Below, piece by piece: positions 49,159-56,988 of a stretch of 64,000 bases of DNA; positions within the stretch are counted from its first letter, which is position 1, and each line of letters begins with the position of its first letter. The stretch is taken from the NCBI GenBank assembly GCA_964550895.1, contig CAZKAP010000007.1, positions 12,875 through 76,874 of the forward strand, read 5' to 3'. Source of the DNA: CAZKAP01 sp964550895 (GTDB lineage Bacteria > Bacteroidota > Bacteroidia > Flavobacteriales > Flavobacteriaceae). The notes under the pieces were generated by a model. It saw nothing but the letters and a program-made list of their open reading frames with translations. It did no database searches and was not told where the DNA came from. Position numbers and translations under genes: made by a program.

Positions 49159-51324
49159 CTATAATCGCTTCAGTTTCCTGATTTCTCCGGGATCCTCGAT
49201 CTTTTCCAGCGAAATGGCATAGCCTCCTCCCGGGGCACAGGCCTGTCTGAGTCTTGAGCGGCTGTTTACCCGGTAGGTCTCGATACGGTAGCTCTTCGGA
49301 TTCTCCAGGTAGTGGGCATCGTCCCCATCGCTGTAAACGGTGGCCTTATACCAGGCGCCCTTATCCAGGAAGTCAAATCGAATCTGGGAAGTTCGGGCCT
49401 CTTCGTCATTGGTCCTGCCGACAAACCAACGTTCTCCTCCCTTTTCCTTTCGGGCGTAGGTAATATAATCGCCGGGCTCGGCCTCGAGTACCAGGCTCTT
49501 CTGCCAATCGATCGCCACATCCTTGATAAACTGGAAGGCATCCATGTGCTTTTCGTAGTTCTGGGGCAGGTCAGCGGCCATTTGCAGGGGACTGTACATA
49601 GTGACATACAGGGCCAGCTGCCGGGCCAGGGTAGTATTAGCCCAGGACGAGTGGTCCGGCCTCATATCGTTCTCGAATATGCCCGGCGTGTAGTCCATAG
49701 GCCCGCCCTTGAGTCTAAGGAAGGGCAGGAGGGTGGTGTGGTCCGGGTTGTTTCGATCCCCGCCGAAGGCCTCGAATTCTGTACCCCTCGCCGATTCATT
49801 GGCTATGAGGTTGGGGTAGGTCCTTCCCAGGCCGGTAGGCCGGACCGCTTCGTGCGCATTGACCATTACTTTGTACTCCGCGGCCTTTTTAACCGCAAAC
49901 ATGTAGTGATTCACTGCATACTGGCTGTAGTGATGAGACCTGGGCAGCAGATTTCCTACATATCCGCTCTTCACAGCCGGATAGTTGTGGTCGGACATAA
50001 ACTGATATGCCCGGTCCAGATGCCGTTCGTAATTCCGTACCGCGCTACCCGTTTCGTGGTGCATGATCATCTGCACCCCTCTCTCCCGGGCATAGGCCTC
50101 AATACCTTCCAGGTCGAAGTCGGGGTAGGGGGTCAGGTAATCAAAATTGTACTCGATCGGGCGGCAGCAAAAGTTTTCCCAGCCGATGTTCCATCCTTCC
50201 ACCAAAACACCATCGAACCCGTGCTGTGAGGCGAAATCGATATAGCGTTTCACATTTTCGGTATTCGCAGAATGGGTTCCGTTGGGCTTCGCATTTTCGT
50301 AGTCGAAGGTGGCAATATCTACCCCATTCGCTTCATCGGTGTAGGCCCAGCTTCCCTGTCCGGATATCATCTCCCACCATACCCCCACGTATTTCATGGG
50401 TCTGATCCAGGAGGTATCCTCCAGGGCAACCGGTTCGTTCAGGTTATATATCAGTTGGGAAAGTAAGATGCCGGAGGCTGTATCCGAGACCATGACCGTT
50501 CTCCACGGGGTGGAGAATGGGGTATGCAGATAGCCCTTAGTGCCGTCTGTGGAGGGAACCAGATGGGCGTTTAGCTTAAAATTAACTTCGTCCAGTTCGA
50601 GCAGCAGTGCAGGATAATCCAGAAGAGCGGCCTCGAACAGCTGTATGTACAACCCATCATCCGTTTTCAGGAGCACGGGGGTCTGGATTCCTGTCTTGGA
50701 GAACAGGAAGTTACTCGCCTTGCCCTGATTTACGCGGTCTATGGTATTGCGGATTTCCGACAGTCGGGTGGTCGAGTAATTCTGTTCCTGGGTGTCATAG
50801 TCCCCCGGATGCCAATAGGCCAAGTGGTCGCCGGTCAGGGCAAACTGTGTGCGTTCCTCCTTCAGGGTCAGATAACCCAGTTTGGGCTGAACGGGGAATT
50901 CGTAGCGAAAGCCCAGTCCATCGTCGTAGACCCGGAAGCGTATGTGAAGCAGGCGCCCGGTTTCCTTCTGTCTGAGACGAACCAGCATCTCCTTGTAGTG
51001 GTTGCGCACTTCGGCCTGCTCTCCCCAGATCGGGTTCCAGGTTTCGTCGAACTCCGCGTACTCCACTCCGATGTTCTCGAAACCATCGGTCAGGGGCCGG
51101 ACGTTATCGTTTTCGAAATCGGCGGCGGCAAGTTCGAATCCCAGATTGCCGGGGCGCAAAACCGTCCTGTCTTCGAATTCCAGTGAATAGGTAGGTGTCC
51201 CATCGAAGTCCAGGCTAAATCTCAAGGTCAGATTCCCGTCGGGAGACGATATATCCTGCGCGAGGAGTGCCAGGCCTGAACTCAGAATAAACAGCAGGAA
51301 CAGCGTGTGGAGTCGTGTATTCAT
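49159..51324 (-). CDS. GH97 alpha-glucosidase-type glycoside hydrolase, secreted
   Basis: 721 residues with signal peptide (LFLLFILSSGLALLAQ), N-terminal beta-super-sandwich, central TIM barrel and C-terminal beta domain. The catalytic set looks like the inverting SusB type: MIMHHETGSAVRN, VNAHEAVRPTG and IANESARGTEF carry the three Glu that match SusB Glu439, Glu508 and Glu532; the retaining alpha-galactosidase subgroup lacks these. Predicted to release glucose from alpha-glucans in the periplasm. No SusC/SusD pair lies in the window. It follows gpmI by 11 bases, so it is tied to a glycolytic gene. Confidence 0.93.
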   Translation of the reverse strand: MNTRLHTLFLLFILSSGLALLAQDISSPDGNLTLRFSLDFDGTPTYSLEFEDRTVLRPGNLGFELAAADFENDNVRPLTDGFENIGVEYAEFDETWNPIWGEQAEVRNHYKEMLVRLRQKETGRLLHIRFRVYDDGLGFRYEFPVQPKLGYLTLKEERTQFALTGDHLAYWHPGDYDTQEQNYSTTRLSEIRNTIDRVNQGKASNFLFSKTGIQTPVLLKTDDGLYIQLFEAALLDYPALLLELDEVNFKLNAHLVPSTDGTKGYLHTPFSTPWRTVMVSDTASGILLSQLIYNLNEPVALEDTSWIRPMKYVGVWWEMISGQGSWAYTDEANGVDIATFDYENAKPNGTHSANTENVKRYIDFASQHGFDGVLVEGWNIGWENFCCRPIEYNFDYLTPYPDFDLEGIEAYARERGVQMIMHHETGSAVRNYERHLDRAYQFMSDHNYPAVKSGYVGNLLPRSHHYSQYAVNHYMFAVKKAAEYKVMVNAHEAVRPTGLGRTYPNLIANESARGTEFEAFGGDRNNPDHTTLLPFLRLKGGPMDYTPGIFENDMRPDHSSWANTTLARQLALYVTMYSPLQMAADLPQNYEKHMDAFQFIKDVAIDWQKSLVLEAEPGDYITYARKEKGGERWFVGRTNDEEARTSQIRFDFLDKGAWYKATVYSDGDDAHYLENPKSYRIETYRVNSRSRLRQACAPGGGYAISLEKIEDPGEIRKLKRL

Positions 51325-51335
51325 GATATGGGAGT

Positions 51336-52865
51336 TTAGGTGTGTATCAGGTTCTTTCCGGTCATGGCAGCAGGCGGTTTGATACCCATTAGGAAGAGTA
51401 CGCTTGGAGCCAGGTCGCCGAGTACGCCTTCGTCCACGGCGGTGGCATCGGTATCGACCAGGATAAGTGGAACGGGGTTAGTCGTATGGGCCGTGTTCGG
51501 GCTTCCATCCGGGTTCCGCATGGTATCGCAGTTTCCGTGGTCCGCGATGATCAGGAAGGAGTAGCCGTTTTCGGTTCCGGCATTCACGATGTCGCGGACA
51601 CAGGTATCTACGGTCTCGCATGCCCTGACAGCCGCCTCCATCACTCCCGTGTGCCCCACCATATCGGGATTGGCGAAATTCAGGCAAACGAATGAGGGCT
51701 TGCCTGCCCGGAGCTCCGGAATGATGGCATCCCTTAGTTCATAGGCACTCATTTCGGGTTTGAGGTCGTAGGTCGCCACCTTGGGCGATGGTATCAGAAT
51801 CCGATCCTCCCCTTCGAAAGGCTCCTCGCGCCCCCCATTGAAAAAGAAGGTGACATGGGGATACTTCTCGGTTTCCGCTATGCGGAGTTGGGGGATTCCG
51901 TGGGAAGCGAGCACTTCGCCCAGGGTGTCCTTAATATTTTCCTTATCGTAGACGACCTCCACCCCCTTAAAGGTGTCGTCGTAGCGGGTCATGGTCACAT
52001 AGGTCAGGTCCAGCATTCGCATATCCTGTTCGGGAAAATCCTGCTGGGAGAGGGCCATGGTCAGTTCCCGTCCCCGGTCGGTCCTGAAGTTGAAGAACAC
52101 CACTACATCGCCATCGGAAATGGTTGCCACGGGTTGCCCGTCTTCTCCGGCCTGAATCAGGGGTTTGATAAACTCGTCCGTGATATCCTGCTGGTAGCTC
52201 TCCTGTATGCCTTCGGCCAGATCGGCGACCCTGCGGCCAAGACCGTGTACAAGCGCGTCGTAAGCCACTTTAACCCGCTCCCATCGCTTATCCCGGTCCA
52301 TGGCGTAATACCGCCCGGTAACCGAGGCGAGTTGTGCTCCGGTTTCCTTACAGACCGACTGTATCTGACGGACAAAGCCGAGTCCGCTTCTGGGGTCTAC
52401 GTCACGACCGTCGGTGAAGGCATGGACAATGGTCTGGACACCCTCGTACTGCCCGGACACCCTCAGCAATTCCTCGAGATGGCTGATGTGGCTGTGTACG
52501 CCCCCGTCGCTCAGCAGCCCGAGGAAGTGCACTTTTCGATTTTCGTCCCGGGCCTTTTCGAGCGCATCAACCAGTGCCGGCTGCTGCCCCAGGCTGTTCT
52601 CCTTCACTGCCAAATTGATCTTCGCCAGGTCCTGATAAACGACCCTGCCGGCCCCGAGATTCATATGACCCACCTCACTGTTTCCCATTTGTCCATCCGG
52701 CAGCCCGACATTCATGCCGTAAGTGCGCAATTCCGAATGGGGGTAGCGGTGATAGAGCCCGTCTGTAAAGGGCGTATGGGCCTGCTCAATGGCCGATACG
52801 GAAGGATCGGGTGAAATTCCCCACCCATCCAGTATCATGAGAACGACTTTTTTATTCATGTACAT
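51336..52865 (-). CDS. gpmI: 2,3-bisphosphoglycerate-independent phosphoglycerate mutase
   Basis: Interconverts 3- and 2-phosphoglycerate using two Mn2+ and a phosphoserine. Marks: MILDGWGISPDP, the nucleophile Ser in MGNSEVGHMNLGAGRV, HAFTDGRDVDPRSG, NFANPDMVGHTG and IIADHGNCD. About 509 residues. Two in-frame starts are close, ATG 52865 and ATG 52859 (MNKKVVLM); the second matches the family and leaves a leader of about 14 bases from the promoter at 52879-52910. First gene of an operon with GH97, map and a methyltransferase. Confidence 0.96.
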   Translation of the reverse strand: MYMNKKVVLMILDGWGISPDPSVSAIEQAHTPFTDGLYHRYPHSELRTYGMNVGLPDGQMGNSEVGHMNLGAGRVVYQDLAKINLAVKENSLGQQPALVDALEKARDENRKVHFLGLLSDGGVHSHISHLEELLRVSGQYEGVQTIVHAFTDGRDVDPRSGLGFVRQIQSVCKETGAQLASVTGRYYAMDRDKRWERVKVAYDALVHGLGRRVADLAEGIQESYQQDITDEFIKPLIQAGEDGQPVATISDGDVVVFFNFRTDRGRELTMALSQQDFPEQDMRMLDLTYVTMTRYDDTFKGVEVVYDKENIKDTLGEVLASHGIPQLRIAETEKYPHVTFFFNGGREEPFEGEDRILIPSPKVATYDLKPEMSAYELRDAIIPELRAGKPSFVCLNFANPDMVGHTGVMEAAVRACETVDTCVRDIVNAGTENGYSFLIIADHGNCDTMRNPDGSPNTAHTTNPVPLILVDTDATAVDEGVLGDLAPSVLFLMGIKPPAAMTGKNLIHT

Positions 52866-52878
52866 GGGTTATAGAATT

Positions 52879-52910
52879 CAAAAATAGGATGAAAATAAAG
52901 CCTTCCCCAA
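52879..52910 (-). promoter_or_regulatory. gpmI promoter, complete -33/-7 pair
   Basis: On the minus strand TTG (52910-52908), a 21-base spacer and TATTTTTG (52886-52879). This is the best full Bacteroidota promoter in the window. The start would be near 52873. Confidence 0.6.
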
Positions 52911-53058
52911 CGAACCTTATATAAATGTTAAGGCATCGGTCGTAATGCCGCTCTCCTGTTAAACTATTGTTAGATCATTCCCAAGGCCGTAACACTACCC
53001 TGTCTGAGTAGTCTAATTTTATGTAACTGATAAATTTTCACGTCAAAAAACAACAATT

Positions 53059-53436
53059 ATGAAAAGAACAGTCTTTTTTATGGCAGCAGGTGCCCTGCTG
53101 CTGAGCGCGCAGGTTCAGGCCTCCGAAACTACCGAAACTGCCACAATTGCAGAAACGGTTCAGGCCCCCCGGGTATCACCCCTGTGTATGGCCGTGGTAA
53201 AAGGAGATCTGGAAGCCGTTAAAAAGATGATCGAGGAAGGCGTCGATGTCAACCAGAAATCCAATGGTATGACCGCCCTGCACTATGCGGCCCGATATAA
53301 CCGGGCTGAAATCCTGGAGTACCTCCTGGAAAATGGGGCCAGCATCAATGTTCGCAGCAGCAGCGGACTGAATGCCTACGATTTTGCCAAGGCTTCAGGT
53401 GCCAAGGATGCCCTGTCCGTGCTCGAAAGAAGCTAA
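53059..53436 (+). CDS. secreted ankyrin-repeat protein
   Basis: 125 residues: signal peptide (FFMAAGALLLSAQVQA), a Thr/Glu-rich linker, then about three ankyrin repeats (SPLCMAVVKGDLEAVKKMIE, GMTALHYAARYNRAEILEYL, GLNAYDFAKASGAKDALSVL). A small periplasmic or surface protein-binding protein; partner unknown. Strong expression is likely: it is alone in its transcript, and a strong terminator follows. The 193-base upstream gap carries the gpmI promoter on the other strand; I found no exact TAnnTTTG box for this gene. Confidence 0.88.
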   Translation: MKRTVFFMAAGALLLSAQVQASETTETATIAETVQAPRVSPLCMAVVKGDLEAVKKMIEEGVDVNQKSNGMTALHYAARYNRAEILEYLLENGASINVRSSSGLNAYDFAKASGAKDALSVLERS

Positions 53437-53456
53437 CTTCTTCAATCAAAAAATGG

Positions 53457-53489
53457 AAAAGGCCACCTCAATCGGGTGGCCTTTTTGTT
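53457..53489 (+). terminator. strong Rho-independent terminator of the ankyrin gene
   Basis: AAAAGGCCACC (53457-53467) pairs with GGTGGCCTTTT (53475-53485) around TCAATCG, followed by further T residues. With A and T runs on both sides it could also stop transcripts from the other strand. Confidence 0.9.
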
Positions 53490-53524
53490 TTATCCAATGG
53501 CCAGGGCCTGTTCGACGCACCGCA

Positions 53525-53686
53525 TCAAATGGGAAATCCCGTGCTCATTCTGTACACGATGGCGTAAATCGCCATAATGATCATCAGCGCACAGAATACG
53601 GAATACGCCTGAAGCAGCAGTACGAGATACTTCGGTCTGCACCCCTCAAAAGCCGCCAGATACCTTTCTTTGATTACATAGATCAT
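53525..53686 (-). CDS. small membrane protein (53 aa), DUF6747-like
   Basis: In the gap between the ankyrin terminator and the M48 gene the minus strand codes for 53 residues: MIYVIKERYLAAFEG, a middle LVLLLQAYSVFCALMIIMA forming one membrane span, and the end IVYRMSTGFPI. From memory, small flavobacterial proteins of the DUF6747 type share this size, a single span and an ending close to FRxxTGFxF. That match, the ATG start and the lack of any other gene make it credible. No function is known. It may be the tail of the M48 transcript (97 bases away). Confidence 0.65.
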   Translation of the reverse strand: MIYVIKERYLAAFEGCRPKYLVLLLQAYSVFCALMIIMAIYAIVYRMSTGFPI

Positions 53687-53783
53687 AACGGTGCGGTTTT
53701 AAAATGAGTTCATCTCATTTACTCCTGTTAAAAGTACGCCGAAGTACTTCCGGACCGGAAAATTCTCGTCTATGGGGTGCCCT

Positions 53784-54548
53784 TTATCGATTTGAGTATT
53801 TATCGATGGCTTCCCGGATGCGTTCGATCCGGTTTTCGGGGTCGGGATGCGTGCTCTGAAACTCAGGTACCCGGTTCGGTCCGGCTGCCTCTTTCAGGAT
53901 TCTCATCACCTCAATCATCGCATTGGGATCGTACCCGGACTGTATCATAAACAGTACACCCAGTTCGTCGCTTTCCAGTTCGTCCTCCCGTCCGTTGGTG
54001 AGCAGGGTCTGTTGGCCGATTCCCCCAACTACATTCCCAAGTCCGCCACCTACTTCGGCTCCTGACATCAGGGTCTGCCAGAAATCGGATTCGGCTATGC
54101 GTTCGGCGGAATGCCTGCCCACCACGTGCCCGATCTCATGACCGAGGACTCCGGCCAGCTGCGCCTCGTCGAGTTGGCGGAACAGGGCATAGGTGATAAA
54201 ACACTGTCCTCCGGGAAGGGCAAAGGCGTTGATGGTGCGGTCGTCGGCCAACAGATGAAATTCGTATTCGTAGGGAGTCTCCCGGGCGAGGCTGTTCTGG
54301 ACCAGCCGCTTTCCAACGGCATCCACCAGGGTCTGATAGCGCTCATCGGGGTAGAGTCCTCCATATTGTCGGGTGATCTCCGGGGCGCTCTGAAGCCCGA
54401 TGGCGATTTCCTGTGACGGACTCATATTGATGGTCTGTACGCGCTGGGTGTACGGGTTGGTCTGCTGATTGCTGCATCGCTGTACAAAGGCGAATGCGAC
54501 GATAACCAAACCAATGAGGATCCGAATCCTCCAACTTCCTCGATTCAT
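53784..54548 (-). CDS. M48-family metallopeptidase, periplasmic
   Basis: Zinc peptidase of the BepA/YggG-like M48C group. The N-terminal hydrophobic segment (IRILIGLVIVAFAFVQRC) ends at a Cys-Ser, so it may be a signal-anchor or an imperfect lipobox. The active site is GVLGHEIGHVVGRHS with the third ligand Glu in EDELESDELGV. At 254 residues it is the short form without TPR repeats. It likely acts in outer-membrane protein quality control. It starts 39 bases after the M15 gene on the same strand. Confidence 0.92.
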   Translation of the reverse strand: MNRGSWRIRILIGLVIVAFAFVQRCSNQQTNPYTQRVQTINMSPSQEIAIGLQSAPEITRQYGGLYPDERYQTLVDAVGKRLVQNSLARETPYEYEFHLLADDRTINAFALPGGQCFITYALFRQLDEAQLAGVLGHEIGHVVGRHSAERIAESDFWQTLMSGAEVGGGLGNVVGGIGQQTLLTNGREDELESDELGVLFMIQSGYDPNAMIEVMRILKEAAGPNRVPEFQSTHPDPENRIERIREAIDKYSNR

Positions 54549-54587
54549 TGCGGACGAATTTAGCTACCGAAAAGTACGAAATACGGG

Positions 54588-55325
54588 TTAAAGCAGGGAG
54601 GGGTTGATGTCCAGAATATGGTCGTGAATATACTCCTTGAGAAATCCGACGGTGAGTTCTGATGCCCCTTCGAAATCTGCGGCCCTCAGGCTCCGGAGTA
54701 TGTTCTTTTTGCGAAACTGCTTGAGCATGGGCACGGAAAGGGCTGCATAGCTGTAGTGCCAGGGCTCGTACTTAAACCCCCTTCTTCGCGGATTGTTCGT
54801 GTATACCAGATAAAAACCAAAGGATTCGGCATGTTCGTCCAGCCACTGTTTGAAAGGTGCATAGGGCCCTTCTCCTTCGAATTTGGAAGGTACGAGCACG
54901 TCTCCCTCGGCCCGGGGATAACCGTCGATGATATCGACCTCGGTTCCCCAATGATGCCTGCTGGTTCCCGGTATCGTCGAATATTCCACAATCTTCCTTG
55001 CGGCCTCGGGACCGCTCATCTCCTGGTCCACGGTATACCGGAAATACTTTCGCTCCCAAATGGTTTTCTGGCGTTCATAACTCCGGTAGGCCGAAACCAC
55101 CTTAAGGTCGAATCCGTCCCGGTACGCAGCCGACTTCATTCGCTCCAGTGCTTCAAAGGCGGCCTTCCTAAGACGGAAATCCTTACCCTCCAGGGGAATA
55201 TCTGCTATACCCATTAGTTCGTCCAGGGTGTAATAGGGGTCTCTGTACAAGTCGGCGGGCAGAGCTGTCGTGGGTATGGCGGCTAATCCGGCCGCGGCCA
55301 GCCTGTTGAAAGTCCTACGTTTCAC
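54588..55325 (-). CDS. M15-family D-alanyl-D-alanine carboxypeptidase-like, Tat signal
   Basis: VanY/DacB-like zinc peptidase acting on peptidoglycan stems. Zinc motifs: SRHHWGTEVDI (S-x-H-x3-G-x2-x-D) and EPWHYSY. The N-terminus KRRTFNRLAAAGLAAIP is a twin-arginine signal, so it would be folded in the cytoplasm and exported by Tat; tatA lies 8 kb downstream. The start is GTG at 55325, inside the end of the GNAT gene (11-base overlap). 245 residues, normal. Confidence 0.9.
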   Translation of the reverse strand: MKRRTFNRLAAAGLAAIPTTALPADLYRDPYYTLDELMGIADIPLEGKDFRLRKAAFEALERMKSAAYRDGFDLKVVSAYRSYERQKTIWERKYFRYTVDQEMSGPEAARKIVEYSTIPGTSRHHWGTEVDIIDGYPRAEGDVLVPSKFEGEGPYAPFKQWLDEHAESFGFYLVYTNNPRRRGFKYEPWHYSYAALSVPMLKQFRKKNILRSLRAADFEGASELTVGFLKEYIHDHILDINPSLL

Positions 55326-55785
55326 GGTTCAGGTATTTGTCCATATAGTAGTGCGGTCCTATGCCTTCAATCTCAAAAAGGGTGCCCTTTTTCTCATACC
55401 CATGCCTCTGATAGAAGCTCACCGCATGCTCGCGTGCGTTCATCCACACTAAAACAACATCCATTTGCTTGAGATATTGCTCGGCGGAATTGAGCAGGGC
55501 CGCACCTGTACCCAGGCCGCGGTGTTCCGGGGAAACCGCCATTCCTCTGAGTTGGTAGCTCAGTCCGGGATCGGTTGCGTTCGGGCTGGGTCGTTGCATC
55601 AACGAACAAATACCGATAATCTCTCCATCCAGCAAAGCTCCAAGGTGGAAGCTGCTGGGCTCATTATCTCCTTCGAATACACAATCGGCCAGGGGACGGC
55701 CACTGCGAAGTACCCGTGATCGAAGTGGGTGGGTAGCTTCGGGCGAAATCGGTCCGACGTTAAGTGACAGGCGAGAAAAAGACAT
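55315..55785 (-). CDS. GNAT-family N-acetyltransferase
   Basis: 156 residues with the acetyl-CoA loop RGMAVSPEHRGLGTGAALL (motif A, R-x-x-G-x-G/A) and C-terminal FYQRHGYEKKGTLFEI. Substrate unknown. Start at ATG 55785; a TTG six bases earlier also exists. It sits between the sorting-domain protein and the M15 peptidase in a tight operon, overlapping the latter by 11 bases, so a role in envelope or small-molecule acetylation is possible but not shown. Confidence 0.9.
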   Translation of the reverse strand: MSFSRLSLNVGPISPEATHPLRSRVLRSGRPLADCVFEGDNEPSSFHLGALLDGEIIGICSLMQRPSPNATDPGLSYQLRGMAVSPEHRGLGTGAALLNSAEQYLKQMDVVLVWMNAREHAVSFYQRHGYEKKGTLFEIEGIGPHYYMDKYLNRET

Positions 55786-55799
55786 ACCCAAAATTAGGG

Positions 55800-56981
55800 C
55801 TAATCGTCGAGTACAAAGAAGCCCTGAAACCTCAGGCCGTCGTCCAGGAGTTCCACGATGTAGTAATAAACGCCGTCGGGCAGACGGGAACCGCTCCCGA
55901 ATAAGGTCGAACCCGAATTGGCGAAGCCCGTGAACTGATTGGTGTAGTTGGTGTACTCGAACACCTTCTGTCCGGCGCGGTTAAAGATGTGGATTTGGTT
56001 GTTTTTTCCTTCCAGCTCCAGGTGTTCCAGGACCAGAGCATCGTTGATTCCATCCCCATTCGGACTCACGAAATAATCTCCGGCAACGGCATTCCCATCC
56101 TCGAAGAGGGCGCTGACCGTTGCCAGGGCGAAGGCTTCGTAGACGCCCGGATTAAAAAGCTCGGTGGTCAGGGACCCCTGACTTACCTGTCCGGACCGGT
56201 TGGCAACCTCAATGGGCTCCCAGATGGATCGGTTCCTGTTCCACCCCACCAGTATGATCTCTCTTAGCTCCTCCGCAATGGCCGACAGATTATCGGCCGG
56301 GAACCAGGCCAGGCTGATGCTGGCGATACCGCTGGCCCGGAAAAACCAAAAGCCTTCCACCGAGATGTCCCCGATGCGAAAGTCCTTGAGTCCGATATTG
56401 AAACTGAACGGCAGGCTGACCGGCGTGGTGGGGTTTTCGTCTACGTAGGCTGCGCTGGCTACGGCCAATGGTTCATTGGATTGAAAGGTTAGCGGATGAT
56501 AGGAATCCCTGCCTCCCAATGGGAAGGTGAACTGATCGCGGTCCAGGGCACGAGACCAGCCCCGGATCTTGGAGAGTTGGCCGGCCCCCAGGGGAATGGC
56601 ACCGGGTCCGAACTCGATTACATGGGCCTCAAGGGCCGGATCGGTGATGAAGTCTCCTGAGACGAAGAGGCATACTTCCGAAATAATGATCGAATTCTGC
56701 AACTCCACATTTCCCTGGTCCTTGGCGATTTCCAGATAGGTGGCCTCGATGGGGATGTTGCCCTGTACCCGGGTTTCCTCCGTTCCGTAGAAGCCGAAGG
56801 TGCTGGCTTCCGATACCCAGCTCCCGGTATTGATCAGGTCCCCGTGTATGCCCACCGAAGCCCCACTGCCGATATAGAGCTGGCCGGCATTGTTTATGCC
56901 CTGGGCGCGTATAGCAAGGGTTCCCGGTAGCGTTAGGGCCAGCAGAAAAAACAGGGCGGTATTTCGGATCGACGCGGGCAT
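55800..56981 (-). CDS. T9SS type B sorting-domain (gliding motility-associated C-terminal) protein
   Basis: Secreted through type IX secretion. Signal peptide at the ATG 56981 (FFLLALTLPGTLAIRAQ); a longer frame overlapping the upstream gene is rejected. The first 290 residues are beta-rich with no known domain. The C-terminal 95 residues are a type B sorting domain: YFVSPNGDGINDALVLE, IHIFNRAGQKVFEY and LPDGVYYYIVEL. It starts seven bases after the repeat protein gene, so the two are likely exported or assembled together at the surface. Confidence 0.9.
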   Translation of the reverse strand: MPASIRNTALFFLLALTLPGTLAIRAQGINNAGQLYIGSGASVGIHGDLINTGSWVSEASTFGFYGTEETRVQGNIPIEATYLEIAKDQGNVELQNSIIISEVCLFVSGDFITDPALEAHVIEFGPGAIPLGAGQLSKIRGWSRALDRDQFTFPLGGRDSYHPLTFQSNEPLAVASAAYVDENPTTPVSLPFSFNIGLKDFRIGDISVEGFWFFRASGIASISLAWFPADNLSAIAEELREIILVGWNRNRSIWEPIEVANRSGQVSQGSLTTELFNPGVYEAFALATVSALFEDGNAVAGDYFVSPNGDGINDALVLEHLELEGKNNQIHIFNRAGQKVFEYTNYTNQFTGFANSGSTLFGSGSRLPDGVYYYIVELLDDGLRFQGFFVLDD

Positions 56982-56988
56982 CCGGGAC

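Noticed and set aside
51855..52814. 319-codon ORF on the plus strand
   Set aside because: Antisense to gpmI; no recognisable protein features.
53372..53707. 111-codon ORF on the plus strand after the ankyrin gene
   Set aside because: It overlaps the ankyrin gene out of frame and crosses the strong terminator; the minus-strand 53-residue gene explains the region better.
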